Part shown: piece by piece, positions 24,993 to 32,244 of the stretch
Position numbering within the stretch: the first letter of the stretch is position 1
Layout: every line of letters begins with the position of its first letter
IMG/VR virus record: IMGVR_UViG_3300046642_000275
Coordinates: 1-35,444 of that record
Reading direction: 5' to 3' (one strand)
Source: a virus
DNA length: 35,444 nt
Position numbers and translations under genes: made by a program
The notes under the pieces: model-generated
What the model saw: only the letters and a program-made list of their open reading frames with translations
What the model was told of the DNA's origin: nothing
The model's database searches: none

Positions 24993-25654
24993 AGCGGCTC
25001 GAAAAAGATGGCCGGCGCACGCACTTCAGTGCCGGCGATCTGCCTGCGCTTGCGCAGCGCGCCACCCTTGGCGATGTAATGGCTCGGCAACTTGCCCTTG
25101 ATTTGATAGGCCTCGGGCATCGTGACGTAACCGTAGGCGATCCGCGCCGCGTTGGCGTATCGAGCGCCCAGCTTCTTGGCGACCCGCTCGTAGATGTGGT
25201 TCGGCACACTGATCAGGAAGTCGCGACCGCTCTCGGTTTTGCCGACCTCCAATCGGCGGGCATAGACCACCGGATTGGCGATATAGACGTCCTGGCCGAT
25301 CGTTACCGGGGTGTTGTCCGGTGCCGGGCGTCCGTCGATGTACAACGAGTGGGAGTTCTTGTAGCGCCCCGAGTCGGCGGGTGAAGCGGCACGCAGCTCC
25401 TTCAGGAACTCCGAGATCATCTCTTGCAGATAGGTGTACTTGAAGACGATCGTTTGCTTGGCGTTGTCGATCGGTCCACCCGGCGGGTTATCGCCGACGC
25501 CCGTCCAGCTCGGCTTAAAGCCCGTCCGCTTCTGCTGCTCGTCGAGAACCTTCATGTTCTCGAGCTTCGCCTGCGAAACGAAAATCTGGCGGGCTTGCTC
25601 GTCGACCTGCTTCGCGACGATGGGGATCGTGCGCAGGAACGCGGTGAGCGCCAC
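24989..25654 (-). CDS. HK97 gp10-like head-tail/neck protein
   Basis: A 221-aa protein. The stretch LKELRAASPADSGRYKNSHSLYIDG is typical of the HK97 gp10/minor-tail Z family, in which a helix leads to a PADSGxYKxS turn. The N-terminus is helical (VAKQVDEQARQIFVSQAKLENM). The C-terminus carries basic strands. The family acts at the neck near tail joining. It overlaps the terminator gene by four bases and follows the head closure gene after a four-base gap, the standard order. Confidence 0.8.
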   Translation of the reverse strand: MALTAFLRTIPIVAKQVDEQARQIFVSQAKLENMKVLDEQQKRTGFKPSWTGVGDNPPGGPIDNAKQTIVFKYTYLQEMISEFLKELRAASPADSGRYKNSHSLYIDGRPAPDNTPVTIGQDVYIANPVVYARRLEVGKTESGRDFLISVPNHIYERVAKKLGARYANAARIAYGYVTMPEAYQIKGKLPSHYIAKGGALRKRRQIAGTEVRAPAIFFEPL

Positions 25655-25658
25655 GACG

Positions 25659-26012
25659 CTATCCCTTCACCCGCAAATTGTACGCGATCAGCTCGGTCCC
25701 GACGCTCCGGGTGGCGTTGTCAGGGAAGCTGATGGTGAATTCTTTGCCCTGGAAGACCACCTTGTCCGACCCGGTGAGCGGCAGCGGGAACCCGGCGTTC
25801 TCCAGATCCTCGACCAGCACGACCGCGTGATAGACCAGCTCCTTCAGCTCACCGACCAACGGCTCCTGGCGCAGAGGATCGGCTCGGATCCAGGCTCGGC
25901 ACTGCGCCTCGGTCACGGTGCGATCTGGCCCGGCCTTGCCGGTGTATCGGCGGATCGCGACGCTGTTGGTGAGAAAGCGTCGGTAGACCGATTTGGCGTA
26001 CTCCGGGGTCAT
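25659..26012 (-). CDS. head closure / head-tail connector protein
   Basis: A 117-aa protein with a helical N-terminus (EYAKSVYRRFLTNSVAIRRYTG), a middle with VTEAQCRAWIRADPLRQEPLVGELKE, and a beta-rich end (DKVVFQGKEFTISFPDNATRSV). Size and position between the gp6-like connector and gp10 match the head closure step. It overlaps the upstream connector by four bases. I name it by synteny and pattern. A specific family name is not certain. Confidence 0.7.
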   Translation of the reverse strand: MTPEYAKSVYRRFLTNSVAIRRYTGKAGPDRTVTEAQCRAWIRADPLRQEPLVGELKELVYHAVVLVEDLENAGFPLPLTGSDKVVFQGKEFTISFPDNATRSVGTELIAYNLRVKG

Positions 26013-26653
26013 ACGGTCCAGCGCTTGTAAGGGCTGAGCCAGCTACGAACCCCCGCGGGCGGCCCATCGGAGGTCGCCCCGGCGCCAGAATTCGGGTCGC
26101 CATACTGGACCGTGAGGACGTCGAAGACCGCTTCGGAACGGATCGAAGGATCGCGCCCACGCATGAGCCAACGAGCCGTCAGCCATTCGTTCGCCGCCGC
26201 CTGCAGATCGGCTGGGATCGGATCGTAGCCGGCGGTGTAATCCATCACGACCGCGGTGCCGCCCCAGCCTCCGTTGAGGCGGAAAGCGCGTCCGGTGTCG
26301 AGGTCGACCTCGAAGAGCGTAGGGTCGAGAACGCCGCCGTCGATCGTGACGCCGAGCAACGGGACCGGCGGCGTGCTGTCATCGAGCAGGATCGGGTATT
26401 GCTGCGCCCGCAACGGTTCGGCGTAGCTCCAGTAGAATTGGCTGAACTGGTCACGGTACGTCTGCTTCGGGAACAAGCGGTCGCAGTAGTTGGAAATCGC
26501 CGCCGACACAGCATTGATCTCGGCCTGGATAATATCGTCGTGGGATGTGTCTGACTCGGCTACGCCGAGCACGAGCTTGGCATCATCGAGGGTGATCAGC
26601 CCGGGATCGGTGGCGGGGGTTATCACCCGCGAGATCAGATAGCCGTTGCCCAT
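26009..26653 (-). CDS. gp6-like head-tail adaptor
   Basis: A 214-aa protein: ITLDDAKLVLGVAESDTSHDDIIQAEINAVSAAISNYCDR is the typical start of gp6/head-tail adaptors (helices that dock on the portal), and the C-terminal helix AANEWLTARWLMRGRDPSIRSE is also typical. The strand-rich middle (LLGVTIDGGVLDPTLFEVD) is the beta domain of longer members. Its start overlaps the stop of the collagen-like gene by one base. It would make the ring between portal and tail. Confidence 0.83.
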   Translation of the reverse strand: MGNGYLISRVITPATDPGLITLDDAKLVLGVAESDTSHDDIIQAEINAVSAAISNYCDRLFPKQTYRDQFSQFYWSYAEPLRAQQYPILLDDSTPPVPLLGVTIDGGVLDPTLFEVDLDTGRAFRLNGGWGGTAVVMDYTAGYDPIPADLQAAANEWLTARWLMRGRDPSIRSEAVFDVLTVQYGDPNSGAGATSDGPPAGVRSWLSPYKRWTV

Positions 26654-27726
26654 TATCGGACCACCTGAGTGAGCACCGGATAGAAGTCACAGGTCGTGGT
26701 CGCGCCGTCCTCGGCGGTCAGCGTCAGCAGCCCCTGGTTGTCGATCGTCGCACTGACGATCCGCCCAGCCGGGCCGCGATGACCGGGCTCGCCGCGCGGT
26801 CCCTGCTCGCCGGGTTTCCCCGAGCGCCCTTGTGCGGCGAGCAGTTGCCAGTCTGGGCCTGGGCACTCGCCAGGATCGTTGGAGCGGGCCACGAACGAGG
26901 CGCCACCAGTGGCTACGATATCCAATGCCGAATAGCGCTTCTTCGCGTCGTAGGTGCCCCGCACAGCCAGCGAGCGCCCTTCGGCACCAGCCGTCGCGAG
27001 GCAGAGCCAGTCCGCGTGCGGCGGCGCTCGTCCGGTGTCGCACCGGGCCTGCCAGGTCGCTCCGTCGTGGCTGACAACAGTTCCCTCGTAGTGGACGCCG
27101 TCTTGCCACTGGACAACCACCGGCAGCTTGCCTTGCGGCCCTTCAGGCCCGCGGTCGCCGTCGCGGCCCGGCTGTCCCTGCTCACCCGGCGGCCCGCGCT
27201 CGCCTGGCTCACCGGGCGGTCCCACGAGCGGCAGCTTGGCCAAGGCGGCCTCGACCAAGCGCGTGATGGTCGCCTCATCGGGCGGCGGTCCTGGCGGTCC
27301 CTCGGGACCACGCTCACCCGGCTGTCCCACACCCGGCGGCCCAGGAAGCCCAGGATCACCCGGAGGACCGACGATGGCTTCACCGTCCTTACCGGGCAAT
27401 CCCCGCTCCCCAGGCTCGCCGCGCGCCCCCTGCAAGCCGGTTTCCCCGCGCTCCCCCTTATCACCGGGATAACCCGGTGGTCCCTGGATACACTCGCCGG
27501 GCGGCCCGCGCTCGCCGGGCGGACCCTGCTCACCGTTCTGCAGCGTCGTCAGCCGGGTCACGACGTGCAGCTCCAGCTCGGCTTTCAGCGCCTGCAGCGC
27601 GGACATCTGCTCGCGCATTTCCGCCAAGGATGCCGCCACAGACAGCTTGACCTCGCGCTCGATCCGAGCAGCGATGGCACCAAGCAGCTCGCCCGCGACA
27701 TCAAGCAGCGAGTCGGTGTCGGTCAT
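26653..27726 (-). CDS. collagen-like virion protein with two carbohydrate-binding-type domains
   Basis: A 357-aa protein. Residues 1-62 are helical/coiled coil. Gly-X-Y triplets fill 66-148 and 170-199 and return at 300-321, with a helix break at about 151-167. Between 206-247 and 254-299 are two tandem copies of a module (xYxGTVVSHxGATWQA...DWLCLA and YSALDIVATGGASFVA...DWQLLA) that look like CBM5/12-type carbohydrate-binding folds. The start ATG at 27726 lies 26 bases inside the end of the portal gene; longer starts fall in that gene. Trimeric collagen fibres are known in phages. Placement among the connector genes is odd and suggests a head or neck fibre. Confidence 0.85.
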   Translation of the reverse strand: MTDTDSLLDVAGELLGAIAARIEREVKLSVAASLAEMREQMSALQALKAELELHVVTRLTTLQNGEQGPPGERGPPGECIQGPPGYPGDKGERGETGLQGARGEPGERGLPGKDGEAIVGPPGDPGLPGPPGVGQPGERGPEGPPGPPPDEATITRLVEAALAKLPLVGPPGEPGERGPPGEQGQPGRDGDRGPEGPQGKLPVVVQWQDGVHYEGTVVSHDGATWQARCDTGRAPPHADWLCLATAGAEGRSLAVRGTYDAKKRYSALDIVATGGASFVARSNDPGECPGPDWQLLAAQGRSGKPGEQGPRGEPGHRGPAGRIVSATIDNQGLLTLTAEDGATTTCDFYPVLTQVVR

Positions 27727-29125
27727 AGGCGACGCGGAAAGCGGCGCGGAAGGCAGCACTCTGCTGCTGCTGTTCGTCTGCTGCATTTGGGTCGCCCGTA
27801 TTAGTGCCTGTGCCGCCGCCATCGGCAGGAGCTGGCAGGGCTGGCGGCGTCGGTGAAGGCGGCTCCAATGCCGCGCCGTAGCTCAGCGGAACCACTTGCT
27901 GTTGCACCCGGGGCATGTCGCCGTAGCCGTCTTCGACAGCCGGCAAATCCTCGGAGGCCCGCGCCTCGTCGGGGCTGTAAATGCCCGAGATGACACCGCG
28001 CGCCAACGCCTCGATGCGCTCACGGTATGCGCTGCGCAACAGCGCCCGAGTGTCCAGCTCGAGGTACTCGTCGGGGACGCCCTTCAGCCCGAACAGCGCG
28101 CCGACAGCCTCCTCGATGTGGTTCAAGGTGAACCCGAGCCCCGAGGCGATCCACGACTGCATCAGCAGCTCGGTCGACGAATAGGTGTTGCCGCCGAGGC
28201 CGAGGATCTGCAGCGGGATCCGCATCGCCAGCGCGATGTTCTCGTTGGTCATCTTCAGCATTTCGGCGAGCTGGGAATCGACGGCGTTCGTCGTGATCGG
28301 GTGCGCCTTCAATCCGCCTGTCAGGATCGGGGTGCGGCCCGCATTCTCGCCTTGTGTCTGGTCGTCCCACCACGCGCGGAGTTCCTGCGCCTGTTCCCGC
28401 TTCATCACTGCATCGGTTTCGAGCGTGAAGCTGGGCCGTGCCTGGTTGAGGTAGAAGAAGACCTGTTGCTGGCGGGCCGCGCTCGCCATCGCCAGGTCGA
28501 CCGTCGCCGCCAGGATCGGGCTTTCGCCCCGCAGCGGGTGCCGCGGCGTATGCAGCCTGACATGCAGGATATCGCGCGCCGGGATCGGCTGGGAGAGGTC
28601 GAACCGAAGCTGCAGAATCTCGTTGCCGTAGACCGAATAGAAGATCGACCCTTCCTCGGCGATGGTCGCGCGCCCGTCGCGCACCAAGTGCAGTTCGCCA
28701 ATTTCGCCGCGGTTGTTGCGAATAGCGATGGCAAAGGCCTCGCCCTTCTCATAGAGGCGCCGGGTAAGGTTCAGGAGGAAATCGCTGATCGTTTGATAGT
28801 CGTTCGGCTGCTTGAGGATGCGCGACAGCGCGGAGTTGACCACCCGCTCACGACCGCCATTGTCGAGGCTGCGCCAGTGAGTGCCGGGGCACATGGGAAC
28901 GGTTTGCGAATACGCCGAGACGCAGGCCTCGACCATCGCGCTACGCTCGCCGTAGGGCTGCGGGCGGTAGCCGGTCTGCCACCAATTCCAGTATCGACCG
29001 ATATCCGCACCGAGCCACCCGTTGGGCGACGTGCCATCGGTGATCAGATACGGCCCGGGGCGGTACTGCCCTTCAGCAGCCCGCCCCAGCCATGACATGA
29101 CTTTGGTGGTAAGCCAGTTAGCCAT
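27701..29125 (-). CDS. portal protein, HK97 family
   Basis: A 474-aa protein that forms the dodecameric ring for DNA entry and exit. HK97-type marks visible are EACVSAYSQTVPMCPGTHW near the N-terminus, DILHVRLHTPRHPLRGESPI in the clip/stem, and MRIPLQILGLGGNTYSSTELLMQSW before the C-terminal domain. The last 60 residues are Pro/Gln-rich tail. The ATG 29125 overlaps the preceding gene's stop (ATGA); the longer frame to 29371 is Arg-rich shadow of that gene. Unusually, the portal gene follows the capsid gene in this operon. Confidence 0.92.
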   Translation of the reverse strand: MANWLTTKVMSWLGRAAEGQYRPGPYLITDGTSPNGWLGADIGRYWNWWQTGYRPQPYGERSAMVEACVSAYSQTVPMCPGTHWRSLDNGGRERVVNSALSRILKQPNDYQTISDFLLNLTRRLYEKGEAFAIAIRNNRGEIGELHLVRDGRATIAEEGSIFYSVYGNEILQLRFDLSQPIPARDILHVRLHTPRHPLRGESPILAATVDLAMASAARQQQVFFYLNQARPSFTLETDAVMKREQAQELRAWWDDQTQGENAGRTPILTGGLKAHPITTNAVDSQLAEMLKMTNENIALAMRIPLQILGLGGNTYSSTELLMQSWIASGLGFTLNHIEEAVGALFGLKGVPDEYLELDTRALLRSAYRERIEALARGVISGIYSPDEARASEDLPAVEDGYGDMPRVQQQVVPLSYGAALEPPSPTPPALPAPADGGGTGTNTGDPNAADEQQQQSAAFRAAFRVAYDRHRLAA

Positions 29126-29301
29126 CAGCGGGTCTTGTAGCGATCCCGCACTTTGGCTGGGCGCATCTCGCGGGTGTGCTTGGCTTGCGCCTCCTGCTCT
29201 GCTGGTGCCGGATCGCCGCCTTCGCCTTCGCCTTCGCCTTGGTGTTCGCCTTCGTGTTCTTGCTCCTCTTCCTCGGGAGCAGGCTTCGGATCGCTCATCA
29301 T
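29125..29301 (-). CDS. very acidic small protein
   Basis: A 58-aa protein of extreme composition: EEEEQEHEGEHQGEGEGEGG in the middle, then a basic end (EMRPAKVRDRYKTR). ATG at 29301 or 29298 are equally possible; GAGGT lies upstream. It overlaps the portal ATG (ATGA). Acidic low-complexity peptides in head operons can be scaffolds or DNA mimics. I cannot decide, and the family is not recognised. Confidence 0.6.
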   Translation of the reverse strand: MMSDPKPAPEEEEQEHEGEHQGEGEGEGGDPAPAEQEAQAKHTREMRPAKVRDRYKTR

Positions 29302-29309
29302 GGCAGACC

Positions 29310-29882
29310 TCACTTTCTGGACGTGGAGGGGTCGCTGCGGGCCGCCCGCGAAGCCGCGATCGCAACGGCATTCGACGGAGGCGCGGCGGTCCCGCCGATC
29401 GCGTTGGTCGCGGTGACCACGCAGCTAATGCTGTGCCCGACGTCGCTCTCGGTTACGACGTAGCTCGGGCCGGAGCCACATTGCTCCGTCCCATCACGCA
29501 TCCATTGGCCGCTGTAATGGGTAGGCTCGCCGTTCCAATTCCCCATCGTGCAAGTCAGGGTGTCGCCCGGCCCGGCGGTCATCGGCTGCACGCTCGGCAC
29601 ATCGACGTTTTCCGGCGCGGTTTCATCCTCACCGACACCGTGCGCGTCGAGCTTGAACCCGTCGGCCTCGTCCTGCGTCGGCGACGGCGGATCGGGGTCC
29701 GCGGGCGCGGCCAGCGCTGCGGTTTCAACCGCCGGGCTGTGCGACTTGAACCCGTTGGCCTCGGCCTGCGTCGGCGCTGGCGGATCGGCGACACCCGATC
29801 GAGTATCCTTCGGCCTTGCCACGTCTCGATGCGCTGGCGGCAGCGGCGTGTCCCTGTGGGCCGTCTCCCTGGTGCTTTCCAT
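29310..29882 (-). CDS. Ig-like domain virion protein
   Basis: A 190-aa protein. The C-terminal 95 residues match an Ig-like fold: GDTLTCTMGNWNGEPTHYSG, then WMRDGTEQCG, YVVTESDVGHSISCVVTAT, NAIGGTAAPPSNAV. These are the Cys-Trp-Tyr pattern of phage Ig-like domains that decorate capsids or tails. The N-terminal half is disordered and contains two copies of a PxPTQxEAxGFK motif (about residues 36-46 and 66-77), an internal duplication. AAGGA lies seven bases upstream of the ATG. Its place between capsid and portal suggests a capsid decoration protein binding host or surface polysaccharide. Confidence 0.75.
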   Translation of the reverse strand: MESTRETAHRDTPLPPAHRDVARPKDTRSGVADPPAPTQAEANGFKSHSPAVETAALAAPADPDPPSPTQDEADGFKLDAHGVGEDETAPENVDVPSVQPMTAGPGDTLTCTMGNWNGEPTHYSGQWMRDGTEQCGSGPSYVVTESDVGHSISCVVTATNAIGGTAAPPSNAVAIAASRAARSDPSTSRK

Positions 29883-29919
29883 GTCTTCGTCCTTTCTCGG
29901 AAGCGGTCAGCAAAAGGAC

Positions 29920-29939
29920 GGCGGGACCGAAGCCCCGCC
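29920..29939 (-). terminator. cUUCGg hairpin after the capsid gene, attenuator-like
   Basis: On the minus strand GGCGGGGC-TTCG-GTCCCGCC makes eight base pairs (one G-U) closed by a C(UUCG)G tetraloop, one of the most stable loops. GTCCTTTTG follows. It sits 18-37 bases after the capsid stop. It can act as a partial terminator and as a 3' block to exonucleases, keeping capsid mRNA abundant. Confidence 0.65.
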
Positions 29940-29956
29940 GCCCACGCCGAAAACGC

Positions 29957-31894
29957 TTATGGCCCCCAGTTCACCCCGGTCATGTATTGCACCATGCCGG
30001 GCCGCCTCATCGCCCAGGTGACATTGGCCAACATCCTGATCGCGATCTGCGCGGTCTGGAACATCGACTGCACCGGAGCGGCGACAACCGGCGGGGTGCC
30101 AGCAGTGCCGATGTTGAGCGGGGTGGTGTCCTCCATGTGCACGGTCGCGACCTCGCTGATCTCGAATTCGGGCGCGCCCGAAACGGACACGAAGTCCACA
30201 GCATCGATCATGTACACCGACCCTGACGGGATCGAGGTCGACTCGATGACCGCGAAGCGCTGGGTGAACTGACTGGCCCACCCGAACTGGACGCCGGTCG
30301 GACCTGGCGCAAAGATCAGTTGCTGCCCCTGCGCCGGGTTCATCAGCATCGCCAGCTTGCGACCCGCATTAACCGCGTAGAACGGGTTCGTCAGCGCCTG
30401 GATGTCGGCCAAGATCGCCGCGTAGCCCTTCGCGGTCGAAGCGGTAACCGCCACCACACCGTTGGTCAGGCCCGCTGGGCGGGTCGTGGACGTCGGAGCG
30501 GCATCGAGCAGCAGCGCATCGATGTTGATCGAGGTGTCGTCCGCGATAGCCTCGCGAATAATCCCTTCGATCGCCGGGTTGGAGTACATCGCGATTTCGC
30601 GCGAAAACACCGACAAGCCGCCGACTTTGTGGGGATACAACGTGATGCTCGTCGTCCCCAACCTGCGCACCGGAATCGGCGCACCTTCGGCCACGAACGA
30701 GCCACCGATCGACGGGGTGGTCGTCCTCGAGGGGATCTTGATCGATCCCGCATTCGCGCCGAAAGTCAGCGACGTGCCCATGCCCGCAAGCGGCTGGAAC
30801 ACGCTGACCGGCGTCAGCACTTGCAGGAAATCGGCCTGCCCGAGCTGAACCAAATCCATCGCCCATCCGGGTGTGGTCGTGGTCGCCCCTGCTATCGCGG
30901 CACGGGTGACGACTGCCGTCAGATCGTGGTCCGGGTAGCGTTCGTGCAGCACATCGTCGATCGAGCGATGGGTGACCTGGGAGATGAACTTGACCACCAT
31001 CGCCCGGGCGAGAAGCTCGCCAGGAGCGAGATCCTTGACCGCCATGCCGAGCGGTGGGCGACGAGCAACTCCCGTCCCCGCCGCCTGCTGTTGCTGCTGC
31101 TGCCCCAGCCCCTGATCGACAGCCCGTTGCGCCAGCGCTTTTTCGGTGCGCTGTAGCGAGGCGAGCCGTTCCTCGTGTTCACCGATCTCCTCTTGCAGCA
31201 GATCGGCTTCCGCCGTGTCGTGATCTGGGTCGCGTGTAAGTTCGATAAGCGCATCACGGGCAGCGTTGAGCATGAGCTGCCGGTCCTCGATCTGTCTTCC
31301 GACAGGAGTTGGTTGTCCGTTCATCGGGATCGCCCTTCTGCTTGGCGATTGACGTTCGGCTTGCCCGCCGCGGTTTAGTGCCAGGCCGTCTCGGCTTCGT
31401 GCTTGCCCGCTGAAGACGAGGGACATGGTTTCATGTGAAACATGCAGTGACTTCGCCACTTGCAGTGCCGCCGGGTTGGCGGGCACGCTGACGATCGACG
31501 TTTCGAGCAGCTCCTGTTTGGTGTAGCGCTGCCCGCCGTAAGGGTCTTTCGGGTCGATAGCCTCAGACTCGATCGGGTAAAACCCGACCGACGTCGCGCG
31601 CAGGATGTCCTGCTCGATCAGGTTGATGATTTCATCGACGCGTTGGGAGGTGCCGCGGGCCGCCGGGACAAAATCACCGAGCAGCTTGCCGCCCTCGGTG
31701 CGGACGTTCGCCCAGGTGCCGATCGGAAAGCTGCCCTGATGCCCGAACAGCGCGATCGGGTTGCGCCGAAAGTTGTCGAGCATCCAGCCGGTCGGCTCGA
31801 TGATGTCACCGTAGCGGTCGACCGTCGCGTCGCTGAGAATATAGGTCATCGACCCCGCGACCTTGCCGGTCACGACTTTGCGGATGGTGTCCAC
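29957..31894 (-). CDS. prohead protease-major capsid protein fusion
   Basis: One gene of about 645 aa makes both protease and capsid. Residues 1-165 are an S78-type prohead protease: His52 in FGHQGSFPIGTW and Ser133 in ELLETSIVSVPANPAAL. A linker (about 190-280) with a coiled-coil (EEIGEHEERLASLQRTEKALAQ) and poly-Gln acts like the delta/scaffold domain. From about 295 the HK97 fold follows (VTRAAIAGATTTTPG, PLAGMGTSLTFGANAGSIKIP, TSITLYPHKVGGLSVFSREI). I prefer the GTG at 31894 with GGAG six bases upstream, which keeps the same spacing to the conserved hairpin (23 bases) as in its sister genes. The ATG at 31906 is the alternative. Confidence 0.9.
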   Translation of the reverse strand: MDTIRKVVTGKVAGSMTYILSDATVDRYGDIIEPTGWMLDNFRRNPIALFGHQGSFPIGTWANVRTEGGKLLGDFVPAARGTSQRVDEIINLIEQDILRATSVGFYPIESEAIDPKDPYGGQRYTKQELLETSIVSVPANPAALQVAKSLHVSHETMSLVFSGQARSRDGLALNRGGQAERQSPSRRAIPMNGQPTPVGRQIEDRQLMLNAARDALIELTRDPDHDTAEADLLQEEIGEHEERLASLQRTEKALAQRAVDQGLGQQQQQQAAGTGVARRPPLGMAVKDLAPGELLARAMVVKFISQVTHRSIDDVLHERYPDHDLTAVVTRAAIAGATTTTPGWAMDLVQLGQADFLQVLTPVSVFQPLAGMGTSLTFGANAGSIKIPSRTTTPSIGGSFVAEGAPIPVRRLGTTSITLYPHKVGGLSVFSREIAMYSNPAIEGIIREAIADDTSINIDALLLDAAPTSTTRPAGLTNGVVAVTASTAKGYAAILADIQALTNPFYAVNAGRKLAMLMNPAQGQQLIFAPGPTGVQFGWASQFTQRFAVIESTSIPSGSVYMIDAVDFVSVSGAPEFEISEVATVHMEDTTPLNIGTAGTPPVVAAPVQSMFQTAQIAIRMLANVTWAMRRPGMVQYMTGVNWGP

Positions 31895-31916
31895 CGCAAG
31901 CTCCATCGTAGGGACA

Positions 31917-31936
31917 GGCGCGCTTCACAGCGGGCC
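31917..31936 (-). promoter_or_regulatory. conserved 5'UTR hairpin, copy upstream of the capsid gene
   Basis: The minus strand reads GGCCCGCTGTGAAGCGCGCC, eight-base arms with a C-C mismatch and GTGA (GNRA) loop. It differs from the chaperone G copy by one loop base only. The box TGTCCCTACGATGGA follows. Confidence 0.8.
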
Positions 31937-31958
31937 ACGGGAAGTTAGGTTTCGGCCT

Positions 31959-32072
31959 TTACGGCCAGTCGTCGTCGAACTCGCTATCGGGCGGCGGCGG
32001 CGGTCGCTCGAGCGCCCAGCCGATCAGCAACAGGAAAACGGCGCCGATCAGCGCCAGGAACAGCCACGTCAG
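31959..32072 (-). CDS. tiny single-pass membrane protein with CTG start
   Basis: A 37-codon frame starting at CTG that overlaps the TGA of the preceding gene (CTGA): TWLFLALIGAVFLLLIGW is one membrane helix, and ERPPPPDSEFDDDWP is an acidic tail. No ATG, GTG or TTG fits, so translation must rely on coupling to the upstream gene. The clear helix-plus-tail design argues that the frame is real. Confidence 0.5.
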   Translation of the reverse strand: MTWLFLALIGAVFLLLIGWALERPPPPPDSEFDDDWP

Positions 32073-32230
32073 CCGCGCAGCCCTGGCAGGAAGATGAACA
32101 AGCCGAGCAGTAACACCGCAGTAAACGCCAGAAAGATGTATGACGAGGCATACGGAGCCAGCGGCGGGATCGGCAAGATGGTCAAAAACCAGATGAACAT
32201 CGTTACCGTGAAAAGTATCTCGAGGATCAT
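32069..32230 (-). CDS. small two-helix membrane protein
   Basis: A 53-aa protein: MILEILFTVTMFIWFLTILPI and SSYIFLAFTAVLLLGLFIFL are two membrane helices separated by a PPLAPYA turn. It begins 15 bases after the large terminase stop, with AAGGA (rc of tcctt) upstream. A holin- or superinfection-exclusion-like role is possible from size. Its place between terminase and capsid is not usual for lysis genes. Confidence 0.65.
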   Translation of the reverse strand: MILEILFTVTMFIWFLTILPIPPLAPYASSYIFLAFTAVLLLGLFIFLPGLRG

Positions 32231-32244
32231 TGCCCTATCCTTCT

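Noticed and set aside
27100-27540. Repetitive GC-rich DNA that could be mistaken for a repeat array or CRISPR
   Set aside because: The repetition is a nine-base codon pattern for Gly-X-Y triplets of a collagen-like protein, without spacer structure.
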